From: Haloarcula amylovorans
GTDB lineage: Archaea > Halobacteriota > Halobacteria > Halobacteriales > Haloarculaceae
Assembly (NCBI RefSeq): GCF_004681185.1
Contig: NZ_SRIF01000011.1
Coordinates: 36,706-100,705, forward strand
Reading direction: 5' to 3'
DNA length: 64,000 nucleotides
Shown here: one piece after another, positions 26,694 through 34,271 of the stretch
Numbering within the stretch: the stretch's first letter is position 1
Layout: every line of letters starts with the position of its first letter
Notes under the pieces: generated by a model
What the model saw: only the letters and a program-made list of their open reading frames with translations
The model's database searches: none
Told to the model about the DNA's origin: nothing
Made by a program: the position numbers and the translations under genes

Positions 26694-27920
26694 TTATAGC
26701 GTCTGACCGACGAGGTTCGAGACGATGCGGCCCCGATCGAGGTGGGACGAAACGATTCGCTCCGCGCCGGCCTGGTCGACATTCCCGTACCAGACACCGT
26801 CGGGATAGACAGCGACCATGGGGCCGTCGCCACAGCGGCCGAGACACGACGAGCGAGTGATGCGGGCGTCACAAGCGTCGGAGTCCCGGGCCTCCTGTCG
26901 CAACCGTTCCAGAACGGCCGGTGAGCCGTCGGCGGCGCAGGTCTGATTCGTGCAGACCGCGACGTGCTTCTCCGGTGCGTCGTGCGCGTGGGGCTGGGCG
27001 TCCACGTCGTCGCGGTCTGCGTGAGATTCCTGGTGTGTCAGCGCCCGCAGCATCGCTCTCGCGCCGCCGACGTCTTCCTCGTACCCGTCGAGTTCCACCT
27101 TGTACTTGCAGGTGTCACAGGACATATCCACGCTGTCAGTTCGAGCTTCCTGCCAACGATCACCGAGCACGTCCAGAATTCGGGTGTCGGTCCCGAGCGG
27201 GTCGCCGGCCGCGGCGTCAACGTACGGGTACTCGTCGTCGAACTCGGCGGCATTGTCGCGGATCCGTCCGGTGAGTACGCCGTCCCCAAGCATGTACGGA
27301 AGCACGACCACTGCGTCCGGACGGTTTTTCGCCACTGTGTGTAACGTCTCCTCGAGGCGCGGCTCGGTAACACCGATGAACGACGTTTCGACACGCTCGA
27401 ACGAGCGGCCCTCGTACAGTAGCCGGGCGAGTTTGTGTGCGTCACTGTTCGCGTCCGGGTCACTGGAGCCACGGGCACAGATGACCACCGCGACGTCCGC
27501 CTCGTCGCGGTCGACTCCCAGCTCCGCTTCCACAGCCGCGGCCCGATCGTTGAGGAGGTCCACGAGTGCGGGATGCACCCCGAGATGTGCACCGTTGTGG
27601 ATCGTAAGCTCGGGATGTTCCGTGCGGGCATTCTGGACCGCTAGTGGCACGTCGTTCTTGACGTGGCTCGCCGCGAAGAGCGACAGCTGGACGACAGTGA
27701 TTCGCGAAACGCTCGATGCAAGCCCCTCGATTGCGTCGGGAATCGACGGGTTCGCGAGTTCGAGGAATCCTGCATCGACCGGGACGCCGAGTCGTCCTTC
27801 CAGGTCGGCGGCGAGCATGCGGACCTGCTCGTTCGACTTCTCGCGGCGAGATCCGTGTCCGACCAGCAGCACAGCTTCGTCGTCGAGCCCGACCGGGGTC
27901 GCTTTCGCGTTCGTGGTCAT
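26694..27920 (-). CDS. cbiX: Sirohydrochlorin cobaltochelatase CbiX with C-terminal [2Fe-2S] ferredoxin domain
   Basis: 408-aa CbiX-long protein. Residues 15-250 form the chelatase, with metal-binding His near 22 (LVGHGSRREKSN) and His near 86 (SLFAASHVKNDVP), and a repeated second lobe with ICARGSSDPDAN. A CDTCKYK pair lies near 270, then a His-rich linker (HQESHADRDD, QPHAHDAPEKH). The C-terminus (about 318-405) is a thioredoxin-like [2Fe-2S] domain with CTNQTC and SSCLGRCGDGPM. It inserts cobalt into sirohydrochlorin at the start of the anaerobic pathway. It overlaps the LAGLIDADG-like gene by 4 nt. Confidence 0.9.
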   Translation of the reverse strand: MTTNAKATPVGLDDEAVLLVGHGSRREKSNEQVRMLAADLEGRLGVPVDAGFLELANPSIPDAIEGLASSVSRITVVQLSLFAASHVKNDVPLAVQNARTEHPELTIHNGAHLGVHPALVDLLNDRAAAVEAELGVDRDEADVAVVICARGSSDPDANSDAHKLARLLYEGRSFERVETSFIGVTEPRLEETLHTVAKNRPDAVVVLPYMLGDGVLTGRIRDNAAEFDDEYPYVDAAAGDPLGTDTRILDVLGDRWQEARTDSVDMSCDTCKYKVELDGYEEDVGGARAMLRALTHQESHADRDDVDAQPHAHDAPEKHVAVCTNQTCAADGSPAVLERLRQEARDSDACDARITRSSCLGRCGDGPMVAVYPDGVWYGNVDQAGAERIVSSHLDRGRIVSNLVGQTL

Positions 27921-28630
27921 CGGAAGAGTTCGCCCACCTCGCTACCCGTCGCACGTTCGACGCTCCGGCGGAGTTTCTGCCGCCGCTCCGCCGAGTACAG
28001 TCCTGACCCGTCGCTGCCGGCGTACACCCATCGTGCAAACGCCGCCGTGTCCGCATCGTCTCCCAGACCGAACCAGTAGCCACCGGAGGACGTCTCGGAG
28101 AGGTCGTCGGCCGGGACGGGGGGAGCAGCGGCGTCGAGGAGCGACTGAACCGTCCGAAGCAGGGCGTCGTCGTCGTGGACGAACGAGATACCGACCGACC
28201 CTGCGGACTCACGGAAACAGACAGTGCCACAGGCCTCGAGTACTCCACGAACGAGCTGTGGACGATGCTCTGAGAACGTGTCGAACCGATATCCACCAGG
28301 CTGTCCGTCGACGGGAAGTCCAAGCGCAGCACTTGCGCGGTCGGCCAGCATCCCGAATATCTGTACCTTGTACTCGTCTTCGAACCGGACGATAGAGGCG
28401 TCGTGCGCCGACTCGCGAGCAGCGGTTCGATGGTCGTGGTCTGGGTCGGTACCAGCGATTGCCGCAAGCGCGTCGGCCGACGTCTCGTCTGCCGTCCGAA
28501 CAGTCACACAGTTCTGGGTCAATTCGCCATCACCGGCGACGCGTCCCCAGAAGTACGCCGTGGCGGGTGTCGAGGTGAGCAGATCCTCGACCGGGTCGGG
28601 TGTCGTGGACCGTCGGTTCGTGTCACTCAT
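27917..28630 (-). CDS. LAGLIDADG-fold protein of the cobalamin operon (probably not a nuclease)
   Basis: 237-aa protein with the two-motif layout of monomeric LAGLIDADG proteins. Motif one is AYFWGRVAGDGEL at about 25-37, with the acidic residue (Asp34) kept. Motif two is LVRGVLEACGTV at about 127-138, where the catalytic acid just before the Gly is Cys134. After motif two comes a strand-rich stretch, and the C-terminus has WVYAGSDGSGLYSAERRQK, the usual LAGLIDADG closing helix. It sits between the ferredoxin and cbiX with overlaps of 8 and 4 nt, so it is expressed with them. Databases may call it only 'cobalamin biosynthesis protein'. Role unknown; a co-opted, nuclease-dead fold is my inference. 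Confidence 0.7.
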   Translation of the reverse strand: MSDTNRRSTTPDPVEDLLTSTPATAYFWGRVAGDGELTQNCVTVRTADETSADALAAIAGTDPDHDHRTAARESAHDASIVRFEDEYKVQIFGMLADRASAALGLPVDGQPGGYRFDTFSEHRPQLVRGVLEACGTVCFRESAGSVGISFVHDDDALLRTVQSLLDAAAPPVPADDLSETSSGGYWFGLGDDADTAAFARWVYAGSDGSGLYSAERRQKLRRSVERATGSEVGELFR

Positions 28631-28886
28631 CGTCTTCCTCCGTCAGCACGTCGATCGCGTCGACCGGGCAGGCGCGGGCCGCCTGTTTGGCCGCAGTCAG
28701 CCGATCGTCGGTGAACGTCACGAGCTGTTTTCCGTTCACCTCGCGCTCCTCGTGGCTACAGTCGCCGCTCCCATCGATGGTCGCCAACCCGTCCGAGGCC
28801 TCGACGAAGCGGTCGTCTCGAACGAGACAGGCGAACACGCCGTCACAGGCGTTGCGGTCGAGCCGCACCTGATACTCAGTAGTCAT
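28623..28886 (-). CDS. Ferredoxin ([3Fe-4S]/[4Fe-4S] type) of the cobalamin operon
   Basis: 87-aa ferredoxin-like protein. Cys14 and Cys20 lie in RNACDGVFACLVRD, and a final Cys near 73 in ARACPVDAIDVL is the CP-motif that closes an Fe-S site. Another Cys in GSGDCSHEE is not in a standard position. Three canonical ligands suggest a [3Fe-4S] cluster. It overlaps the upstream cbiH by 11 nt and the downstream gene by 8 nt. Ferredoxin-dependent ring contraction or cobalt reduction are possible partners. Confidence 0.82.
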   Translation of the reverse strand: MTTEYQVRLDRNACDGVFACLVRDDRFVEASDGLATIDGSGDCSHEEREVNGKQLVTFTDDRLTAAKQAARACPVDAIDVLTEEDDE

Positions 28887-29952
28887 ACTTAGACTCGTAC
28901 CCTCGCGGCGTCACCATCCGGTCGTCCCAGACGTACGTCTCCTCGTTTCCGACGAGGATCGTCGTCGTCATGTCGACGAGGTCCGTTTCGCCGAGCTCCT
29001 GCAGTTCCTGGAGTTCAATGATGTCTACCTGTTCGTCGTCGCGTCCCGCACCATGGACGACACCAACGGGCGTGTCCGGTGCACGATGCTCCATGAGAAT
29101 CTCACAGCACTTCTGGAAGTTCTCCCGACGCTTGCGGCTCCATGGATTGTAGATCGCGATGGTGAAGCCCTCCTTCGCTGCCGCGTGGAGCCGTGACTCG
29201 ATAGTCGGCATCGATGTCAAGTGGTCCGACAGGGAGATACTGACGGTGTCGTTCACGAGCGGTGCGCCCAACCGCGCGCCGCAGGACTGGGCTGCGGGGA
29301 TGCCCGGGACGACCTCGAAATCAACCATGCTCGCGGTCGCGCCCTTCGATTCGAGAATCTCTAGCGCCAGACCGGCCAGCGCGTAGACGTTCGGATCGCC
29401 GCTCCCGATGATAGCGACATCGTTGCCTGCGAGCGCGCGGTCGATTGCTTCCTCGGTGCGAGACACCTCGCCGCACATCGGCGTGTCGTACAGTTCCGCT
29501 GCCGACTTCGTGACCTCCTCTGGCAGGAGTTCGACGTACGTGGTGTACCCGACGATATGCTCCGCGTCTAGCAGCGCCCCGCGGGCACGCTGGGTCATCC
29601 CCTCCGGCTGACCGGGACCCAAGCCAACTGCGACGAGTCGTCCGGGATCTGCCTCGAAGTCGTCGACGGTCGACCCGACCTTCTCGTCGGTCGTCGACTT
29701 CTTCGAGCTCCCGCATCCGGAGCTGGACGACGACGTGGACCCGCCACACGTCGACGTGCTCTCATCAGCGTCTGTCGCCGTTCCGGTTGCGCTCGTGACG
29801 CCACCGTCGGCCTCGGCGTCCGTGGTTGAAGCTCCGCATTTCGAATCGGATTCGGTGTCAGTCGCAGTTTCAGCCGCGTTCGAAGCGTCGCTCGCGCCAC
29901 AGCTGGTTTCGGTGTCTGTGCTCGTCTCAGTGGTGGTGTCGTCAGTGCTCAT
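28876..29952 (-). CDS. cbiH: Cobalt-precorrin-3B C17-methyltransferase with Cys-rich N-terminal tail
   Basis: 358-aa SAM-dependent methylase. The CbiH core begins at about residue 103 (VAVGLGPGQPEGMTQRA), with GSGDPNVYALAG and VVPGIPAAQSCGARLGAPL following. CbiH methylates C17 and contracts the ring. The first 95 residues are Ser/Thr/Asp-rich and carry four Cys, at 18, 39, 69 and 80, each within CG(A/G/S)S. No typical CbiH has this tail. Some bacterial CbiH proteins carry an extra Fe-S domain, so metal binding is conceivable. This is the second of two tandem cbiH genes and overlaps the ferredoxin gene by 11 nt. Confidence 0.85.
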   Translation of the reverse strand: MSTDDTTTETSTDTETSCGASDASNAAETATDTESDSKCGASTTDAEADGGVTSATGTATDADESTSTCGGSTSSSSSGCGSSKKSTTDEKVGSTVDDFEADPGRLVAVGLGPGQPEGMTQRARGALLDAEHIVGYTTYVELLPEEVTKSAAELYDTPMCGEVSRTEEAIDRALAGNDVAIIGSGDPNVYALAGLALEILESKGATASMVDFEVVPGIPAAQSCGARLGAPLVNDTVSISLSDHLTSMPTIESRLHAAAKEGFTIAIYNPWSRKRRENFQKCCEILMEHRAPDTPVGVVHGAGRDDEQVDIIELQELQELGETDLVDMTTTILVGNEETYVWDDRMVTPRGYESKYDY

Positions 29953-29954
29953 TG

Positions 29955-30854
29955 TCAGAAGTCGTCCACGTCACGCCCGCCGCGCGGGGTGACGAGGTGT
30001 TTGCCGTAGTCGTTTTCCCAGACCGTCGTCTCGTGATTGCCGATCAGAATGGACGTTCCCATCCCGCCGACCTCGTCGTCGTGGTCGTTCGCCTCGCCGA
30101 GGGTGGTGATGGTGTGTGTCTCGTCGTCCAGATTTCGACCTGCATCGTCGCGGCCAGCGTCGTTGAAGATGCCGACAGGCACGTCGTCGGCTCGCTCCTC
30201 GCGAACCACGTCGATAGCGCGCTGATAGTCCCGCCAGCAGTTGTAGAGGACGATGACGAACCCGCTGATCGCTGCGGCTCGGAGCTTCTCTTCGATCTCG
30301 TCCCATCCGCGCCACTTGTCGGACAGCGACACCGTACAGAAGTCGTTCGACAGCGGTGCGCCGAGATTCGCCGCGCCGCCGAGCGCTGCCGTCACACCGG
30401 GGACCACCTCGATGGGAACGTCGTACGCCTCGTCCGCCTCGGCCATCGTGTACAGGAGGTCACTCTTGCCGTAGACGTTCGGATCGCCACCAGAAACGTG
30501 GGCGACATCTTCGCCCGCCCGGACGCGCTGGAACGCCTCACGGGCCAGTTCGACCTGCTGGCCCATCGTCGAGCGAATGAGGGTCTGGCGGGTACCTCCT
30601 GGCCGCTCGAAGACGGTACCGGACTCGTCTCCCGCCGTCGTCCCCCCGTCAGGCGCTGCTTCCACCTCGGCGTTTTCTGGGGGAAGCGACCCGTCACGCC
30701 GGAGGAACTCCTGGTAGAGGTTCGACGCGATGACGCAATCGGCGGTAGTGATGACGTCCTTGGCCCGCTGCGTCATCGCGTGGGGCAATCCAGGGCCGAT
30801 GCCAACGACGTAGAGTGTCCCCATCGCGTCGGTGGCGGCACCTCTGCCATCCAT
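29955..30854 (-). CDS. cbiH: Cobalt-precorrin-3B C17-methyltransferase paralogue
   Basis: 299-aa CbiH-family methylase. It has the core YVVGIGPGLPHAMTQRA, then VSGGDPNVYGKSDLLYTM and VVPGVTAALGGAANLGAPL. The ATG at 30854 is 1 nt after the cbiG stop; an upstream start at 30872 would overlap cbiG, and Met at 30824 is the strict family start. It ends 2 nt before the Cys-tailed cbiH. An insertion of about 40 residues (PDGGTTAGDESGTVFERPGG) lies between the first two motifs. Tandem CbiH paralogues are known in haloarchaeal clusters; one may methylate while the other contracts the ring. Confidence 0.85.
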   Translation of the reverse strand: MDGRGAATDAMGTLYVVGIGPGLPHAMTQRAKDVITTADCVIASNLYQEFLRRDGSLPPENAEVEAAPDGGTTAGDESGTVFERPGGTRQTLIRSTMGQQVELAREAFQRVRAGEDVAHVSGGDPNVYGKSDLLYTMAEADEAYDVPIEVVPGVTAALGGAANLGAPLSNDFCTVSLSDKWRGWDEIEEKLRAAAISGFVIVLYNCWRDYQRAIDVVREERADDVPVGIFNDAGRDDAGRNLDDETHTITTLGEANDHDDEVGGMGTSILIGNHETTVWENDYGKHLVTPRGGRDVDDF

Positions 30855-30855
30855 G

Positions 30856-31836
30856 TTACCGCCCCACCGCAACGGTTACGGCGTCATCGAACCGCTCTTT
30901 CTCCCGGGCGAGTTCGTGCTTGCGGCCGCCGGCAATGGCCGACGCTTCGGCGATACCTGGCCAGCCGATGAGTTCCTTCGACCGCGAGGGGGAGGGGCCC
31001 TCGAACTCCGCCAGCGTGTCCTTCTCGAAGAGGACGACTCCCGCCCCGATCTCCTGGGCTGCCTCGTAGAGCCCCTCTTCGCCCTCCTTTCGGGTGCCGG
31101 TCGCGACGAACGCCACGTCCGAGAACTTCAGTCCCAGGTGGTCGAGGGCAGCCTCCCAGGCATCGAGCACCTGCGCTTTCTGCACCCCCGAGACGGTGCC
31201 GGTTCCGAGAACGACGCCGTCCTCGGTGTTCCGCTTGAGAACGGTCACGTCGTCGCCGACGAGGACCGCTCGGGGGCCGTCGAGACGAGCCACTGGGCCA
31301 AGTTCGTCGTTCAGGACGGCGAGGTTCGTCGCAACCGTGGAATCGCCGTTGACGACGTGGGTGTCAAGCGCCTTCGCCTTGCTCTCGACGCCCTGCTTGC
31401 CCGCAGCCTCGCTCGCGGTCGTCATCGCCGGGACTGCGCCCAGTTGTGAGAGATCGTGGGCGACCTGATTCGCACCGTGGTGGCCGCCCGTGATCGGGAT
31501 TGCCCACGTGAGCGCCTCGTCGACGACGACGATAGCGGGATCGTCCCACTTATCATCGAGGAGCGGTGCGGTCTTGCGCATCGCGATACCCGAGGCCATC
31601 AGCCCGACGAAGCAATCGTACTCGCCCCAGTGTTCCGCGAACACGTCGCCGTGGTACTCGATTATGTCCACGCGCTCGTAGCCGTCGCCGATTCCCGCCT
31701 CGATCTCGCGAGCGGTGTCGAGCTTTCGTTCGAAGCTGATGATCGCGATTTCCTCGGCCTCCTCCCCGTCCGAGTCCGGCGTGGAACAGTGGCCGCCCGA
31801 TTCGTCCTGCTCGGTATCGTCCGTGTCGGTACTCAT
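30856..31836 (-). CDS. cbiG: Cobalt-precorrin-5A hydrolase
   Basis: CbiG (326 aa) opens the delta-lactone of cobalt-precorrin-5A and releases acetaldehyde. After an acidic lead with one Cys (GGHCSTPD), the N-terminal domain has FVGLMASGIAMRKTAPLL, then the family signature WAIPITGGHHGANQVAHDL. The C-terminal domain (about 195-320) contains VLGTGTVSGVQKAQVLDAW and VAFVATGTRKEGEEGL. Length is typical. It starts 3 nt after the cbiF stop and ends 1 nt before cbiH. Confidence 0.92.
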   Translation of the reverse strand: MSTDTDDTEQDESGGHCSTPDSDGEEAEEIAIISFERKLDTAREIEAGIGDGYERVDIIEYHGDVFAEHWGEYDCFVGLMASGIAMRKTAPLLDDKWDDPAIVVVDEALTWAIPITGGHHGANQVAHDLSQLGAVPAMTTASEAAGKQGVESKAKALDTHVVNGDSTVATNLAVLNDELGPVARLDGPRAVLVGDDVTVLKRNTEDGVVLGTGTVSGVQKAQVLDAWEAALDHLGLKFSDVAFVATGTRKEGEEGLYEAAQEIGAGVVLFEKDTLAEFEGPSPSRSKELIGWPGIAEASAIAGGRKHELAREKERFDDAVTVAVGR

Positions 31837-31839
31837 GAG

Positions 31840-32706
31840 TCAGTCGTCTGCCTCGCTCTCAGTTGAACCACGGTTCGCCCAGTCTCCATACAGGTAGGAG
31901 CGCTCGTATCCCGCTTTTCGTGCCGCATCGCCGATGATGACGAGCGCGGACGCGCGGTAGCCGGCTGCCTCCAGACGCTCGCCAATCGTTCCGATGGTTC
32001 CCTCGATTATCTCCTCGTCCGGCCACGAGGCGTGATAGACGACGGTAACCGGTGTCTCCGAATCGTGGCCGTCTTCGAGGAGGCGGTCCATCGTCTCCCC
32101 GACCGCGTGGGTCCCGAGGTAGATGCAAGTCGTCACGTCGCCCATCTCGACGAACTCGCCGATGTGGTCGTCCTCCGGGTCGAGCGTCTTCCCCTGGGGA
32201 CGAGTGAACGCGACGTGGTTGGCTACGCCGTTCAGCGTGAGCTGCGTCCGGAGCGTCGCACTGGCTGCGAACGCCGAGGTCACGCCCGGAACGACGTAGG
32301 TCGGCACTCCCTCGTGTTCCAGCGCGTCCATCTGCTCCAGCGCTGCTCCGTAGATTGCCGGGTCGCCGCTGTGGAGACGGACGACCGTCCGCCCCGCCTC
32401 GTAGGCGTCCCGCATCAGCGGCACCAACTCCTCTAAGTCTTTACCGATGCTCGACACCTGCTCGGCGTCCGCACAGTATTCGTCGAGGAGTTCGCTGTTG
32501 ACCAGCGATCCGGCGTGGACGACGAGATCTGCCGCCTCGACCAGCTCTCTACCGGTGACAGTGAGGAGCCCTGGGTCGCCGGGACCGGCACCGATGAACG
32601 GGATACCTTCCTGTCTCTCGCCAGCAGTTCGCTCCTCGATCCGAGGGTCCCGCTCCGTCGCTCGGGTGGCCGCCTCCGTGTCGATAGCGTCTTGCGGATC
32701 GGTCAT
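31840..32706 (-). CDS. cbiF: Cobalt-precorrin-4 C11-methyltransferase
   Basis: CbiF/CobM methylase (288 aa). After a charged lead of about 35 residues comes FIGAGPGDPGLLTVTGRELV. It then shows HSGDPAIYGAALEQM, VVPGVTSAFAASATL and LTLNGVANHVAFTRPQGKT, the CbiF-type substrate loop. It methylates C11 before CbiG acts, and the order cbiL-cbiF-cbiG follows the pathway. The ATG overlaps the cbiL stop by 4 nt. Confidence 0.92.
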   Translation of the reverse strand: MTDPQDAIDTEAATRATERDPRIEERTAGERQEGIPFIGAGPGDPGLLTVTGRELVEAADLVVHAGSLVNSELLDEYCADAEQVSSIGKDLEELVPLMRDAYEAGRTVVRLHSGDPAIYGAALEQMDALEHEGVPTYVVPGVTSAFAASATLRTQLTLNGVANHVAFTRPQGKTLDPEDDHIGEFVEMGDVTTCIYLGTHAVGETMDRLLEDGHDSETPVTVVYHASWPDEEIIEGTIGTIGERLEAAGYRASALVIIGDAARKAGYERSYLYGDWANRGSTESEADD

Positions 32707-33557
32707 CGCGGCGGGACCTCCGGGACTTCGTCGCCGCAGGCTTCACCTTCGGCTCGCTCCATCGACACGGTATCACTCCGAAACTCATCCCCAGACCAGG
32801 GCTCTGAAGCAGGCTGCGCCCCGCCATCGGTCTTCGCCCTCGCTCCGGTGTCAGAGTCGCTCTCCGATTCGGTCTCTTCGAAGGCCGCAGTTGCCGGCTC
32901 CGAATCGAGATCGCGTTTCTCCGCGTACGCCAGCGTATAGTAGTCGCGTTCGTTCAGCGTATCGGGATTATCCGTCACGACCGTCGCGCCCTGCTCCATG
33001 TACAGTCGGCGGCCGTACACCACGTCATAGCCCGCCTCGACGAGGTGTTCGTGGGTCGTCGGGACATCGGTGACCTTGAACAGAATCATCCGATCTGGTC
33101 CGGTCGGTGCTGCACCACGAGCGGCCTCGTGAAGCGCGAGACTCGCCCCGGAAGAAATCTCGACGCCAAGAGCCGTGGTAAAGGCCGTTACAGCGCTCAC
33201 TCCGGGAACGACCTCGATATCGACAGCAGCGTGAAACGTGGAGAGCGTCCGCCGCAAGTGCCCGAATGTCGAATAGACGTTCGGATCGCCGAGCGTGACA
33301 AACGCCACAGTTCCATCGCGAGCACGCGGTGCGATCTCTTCAGCGGCCTCGCGCCACGCTCGCCGGAGTTCGTCCTCGTCGCGAGTCATCGGAAAGTCGA
33401 CGTCACCGATTCGGTCTTTGGGGACGTGTTCGGTCGCAACCGACCGAGAGAGGCGTCCCGGTGAGTAGACGACGTCCGCTGCTTCGAGGATGCGACGTCC
33501 GCGTACGGTTACAAGGTCGGCGTCGCCGGGGCCGAGTCCGATACCGTAGAGAGTCAT
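32703..33557 (-). CDS. cbiL: Cobalt-factor II C20-methyltransferase
   Basis: CbiL/CobI methylase (284 aa). The core starts at once with LYGIGLGPGDADLVTVRG, followed by LGDPNVYSTFGHLRRTL and VVPGVSAVTAFTTALGVEI, then the YME-type region YGRRLYMEQGATVV. The last 60 residues are an acidic Ser/Glu/Asp tail outside the fold, which looks lineage-specific. It overlaps cbiT and cbiF by 4 nt each. It methylates C20 of cobalt-factor II, the first corrin-specific methylation after CbiX. Confidence 0.9.
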   Translation of the reverse strand: MTLYGIGLGPGDADLVTVRGRRILEAADVVYSPGRLSRSVATEHVPKDRIGDVDFPMTRDEDELRRAWREAAEEIAPRARDGTVAFVTLGDPNVYSTFGHLRRTLSTFHAAVDIEVVPGVSAVTAFTTALGVEISSGASLALHEAARGAAPTGPDRMILFKVTDVPTTHEHLVEAGYDVVYGRRLYMEQGATVVTDNPDTLNERDYYTLAYAEKRDLDSEPATAAFEETESESDSDTGARAKTDGGAQPASEPWSGDEFRSDTVSMERAEGEACGDEVPEVPPR

Positions 33558-34123
33558 CGCTGTCTCCCGTCTGTCGCGACCACATCGGTTCCGCCTACCA
33601 GCATGTACACTGGGTTGTCGGAATTGAAACTCGTCGCGCCGGCGAGTTCGTACCCGTGACTCACCTGGAACTGGACGACTTCTTCGAGGAGGTCCCGCTC
33701 ACGAAACGCCTCGGTGGCGGCTCCAGCGACTTCGAGCCGCGAAACGTTCATGACGACACGGTCGATTTCGGTTTCGACCGCGTGGTCGAGGACTGCCTCG
33801 TAGTTCCGACTGCCGCCGATGAACAGGACATCGACATCTCCGGGTACCCCCTCGGGAGCTTCGGCTTCCCGAAGGGCAACGTCCCCGGTTACGTCATTGG
33901 CAGCGAGATTTTTTCTGGTGGTTTCGATCCGTTCTGCTTTTCGTTCGAGTGCAGTGACCCGACCCGCGCGCCGCGCCGCCTCGATCGTAACGGCGCCGGT
34001 ACACGAACCGACCTCTGCGAAGTGGTCGGTCGGTCTGAGGTCGAGTTTGCTGAGAAGGACGGCCCTGACCTCCGGTTTCGTCGGACCGGCCTTCGCATCG
34101 TGTGGGAGCGATACGTGTGCCAT
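33554..34123 (-). CDS. cbiT: Cobalt-precorrin-6B C15-methyltransferase (decarboxylating)
   Basis: Class I SAM methyltransferase (189 aa). It has the CbiT opening AGPTKPEVRAVLLSKLDLR, SAM motif I FAEVGSCTGAVTIEAA, and DVLFIGGSRNYEAVLD downstream. It methylates C15 and decarboxylates the acetate side chain at C12. The ATG at 34123 is used; a TTG at 34135 would extend it by four residues. It is the first gene of the 11-gene operon. A palindrome centred about 36 bp upstream overlaps the probable promoter. Confidence 0.9.
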   Translation of the reverse strand: MAHVSLPHDAKAGPTKPEVRAVLLSKLDLRPTDHFAEVGSCTGAVTIEAARRAGRVTALERKAERIETTRKNLAANDVTGDVALREAEAPEGVPGDVDVLFIGGSRNYEAVLDHAVETEIDRVVMNVSRLEVAGAATEAFRERDLLEEVVQFQVSHGYELAGATSFNSDNPVYMLVGGTDVVATDGRQR

Positions 34124-34148
34124 CACCGAACGCAACTATCGTGAGGTG

Positions 34149-34170
34149 TAAAACAATTTTGGTTGTTTTA
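34149..34170. promoter_or_regulatory. Palindrome upstream of cbiT (candidate operator)
   Basis: TAAAACAA-TTTTGG-TTGTTTTA has perfect 8-bp arms. It lies between cbiT and the divergent regulator gene, in AT-rich DNA where the cbiT TATA box and start site are expected. The adjacent winged-helix protein is the obvious candidate to bind it. Confidence 0.5.
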
Positions 34171-34219
34171 GAAAAATCTGAGTTGGGTGTAATTACCATA
34201 GAGGCCATATTTACTCAAT

Positions 34220-34234
34220 CTTAGACGTTCTAAG
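34220..34234. promoter_or_regulatory. Palindrome upstream of the winged-helix regulator gene
   Basis: CTTAGA-CGT-TCTAAG has perfect 6-bp arms and lies 37 bp before the ATG at 34272. It differs from the palindrome at 34149, so the two promoters may be controlled by different proteins or halves. A weak TATA-like CATATTTA lies just upstream at 34207. Confidence 0.35.
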
Positions 34235-34271
34235 CCAAAGTTACTTTAGCTCCCAGTCCAGAGATGAGACA

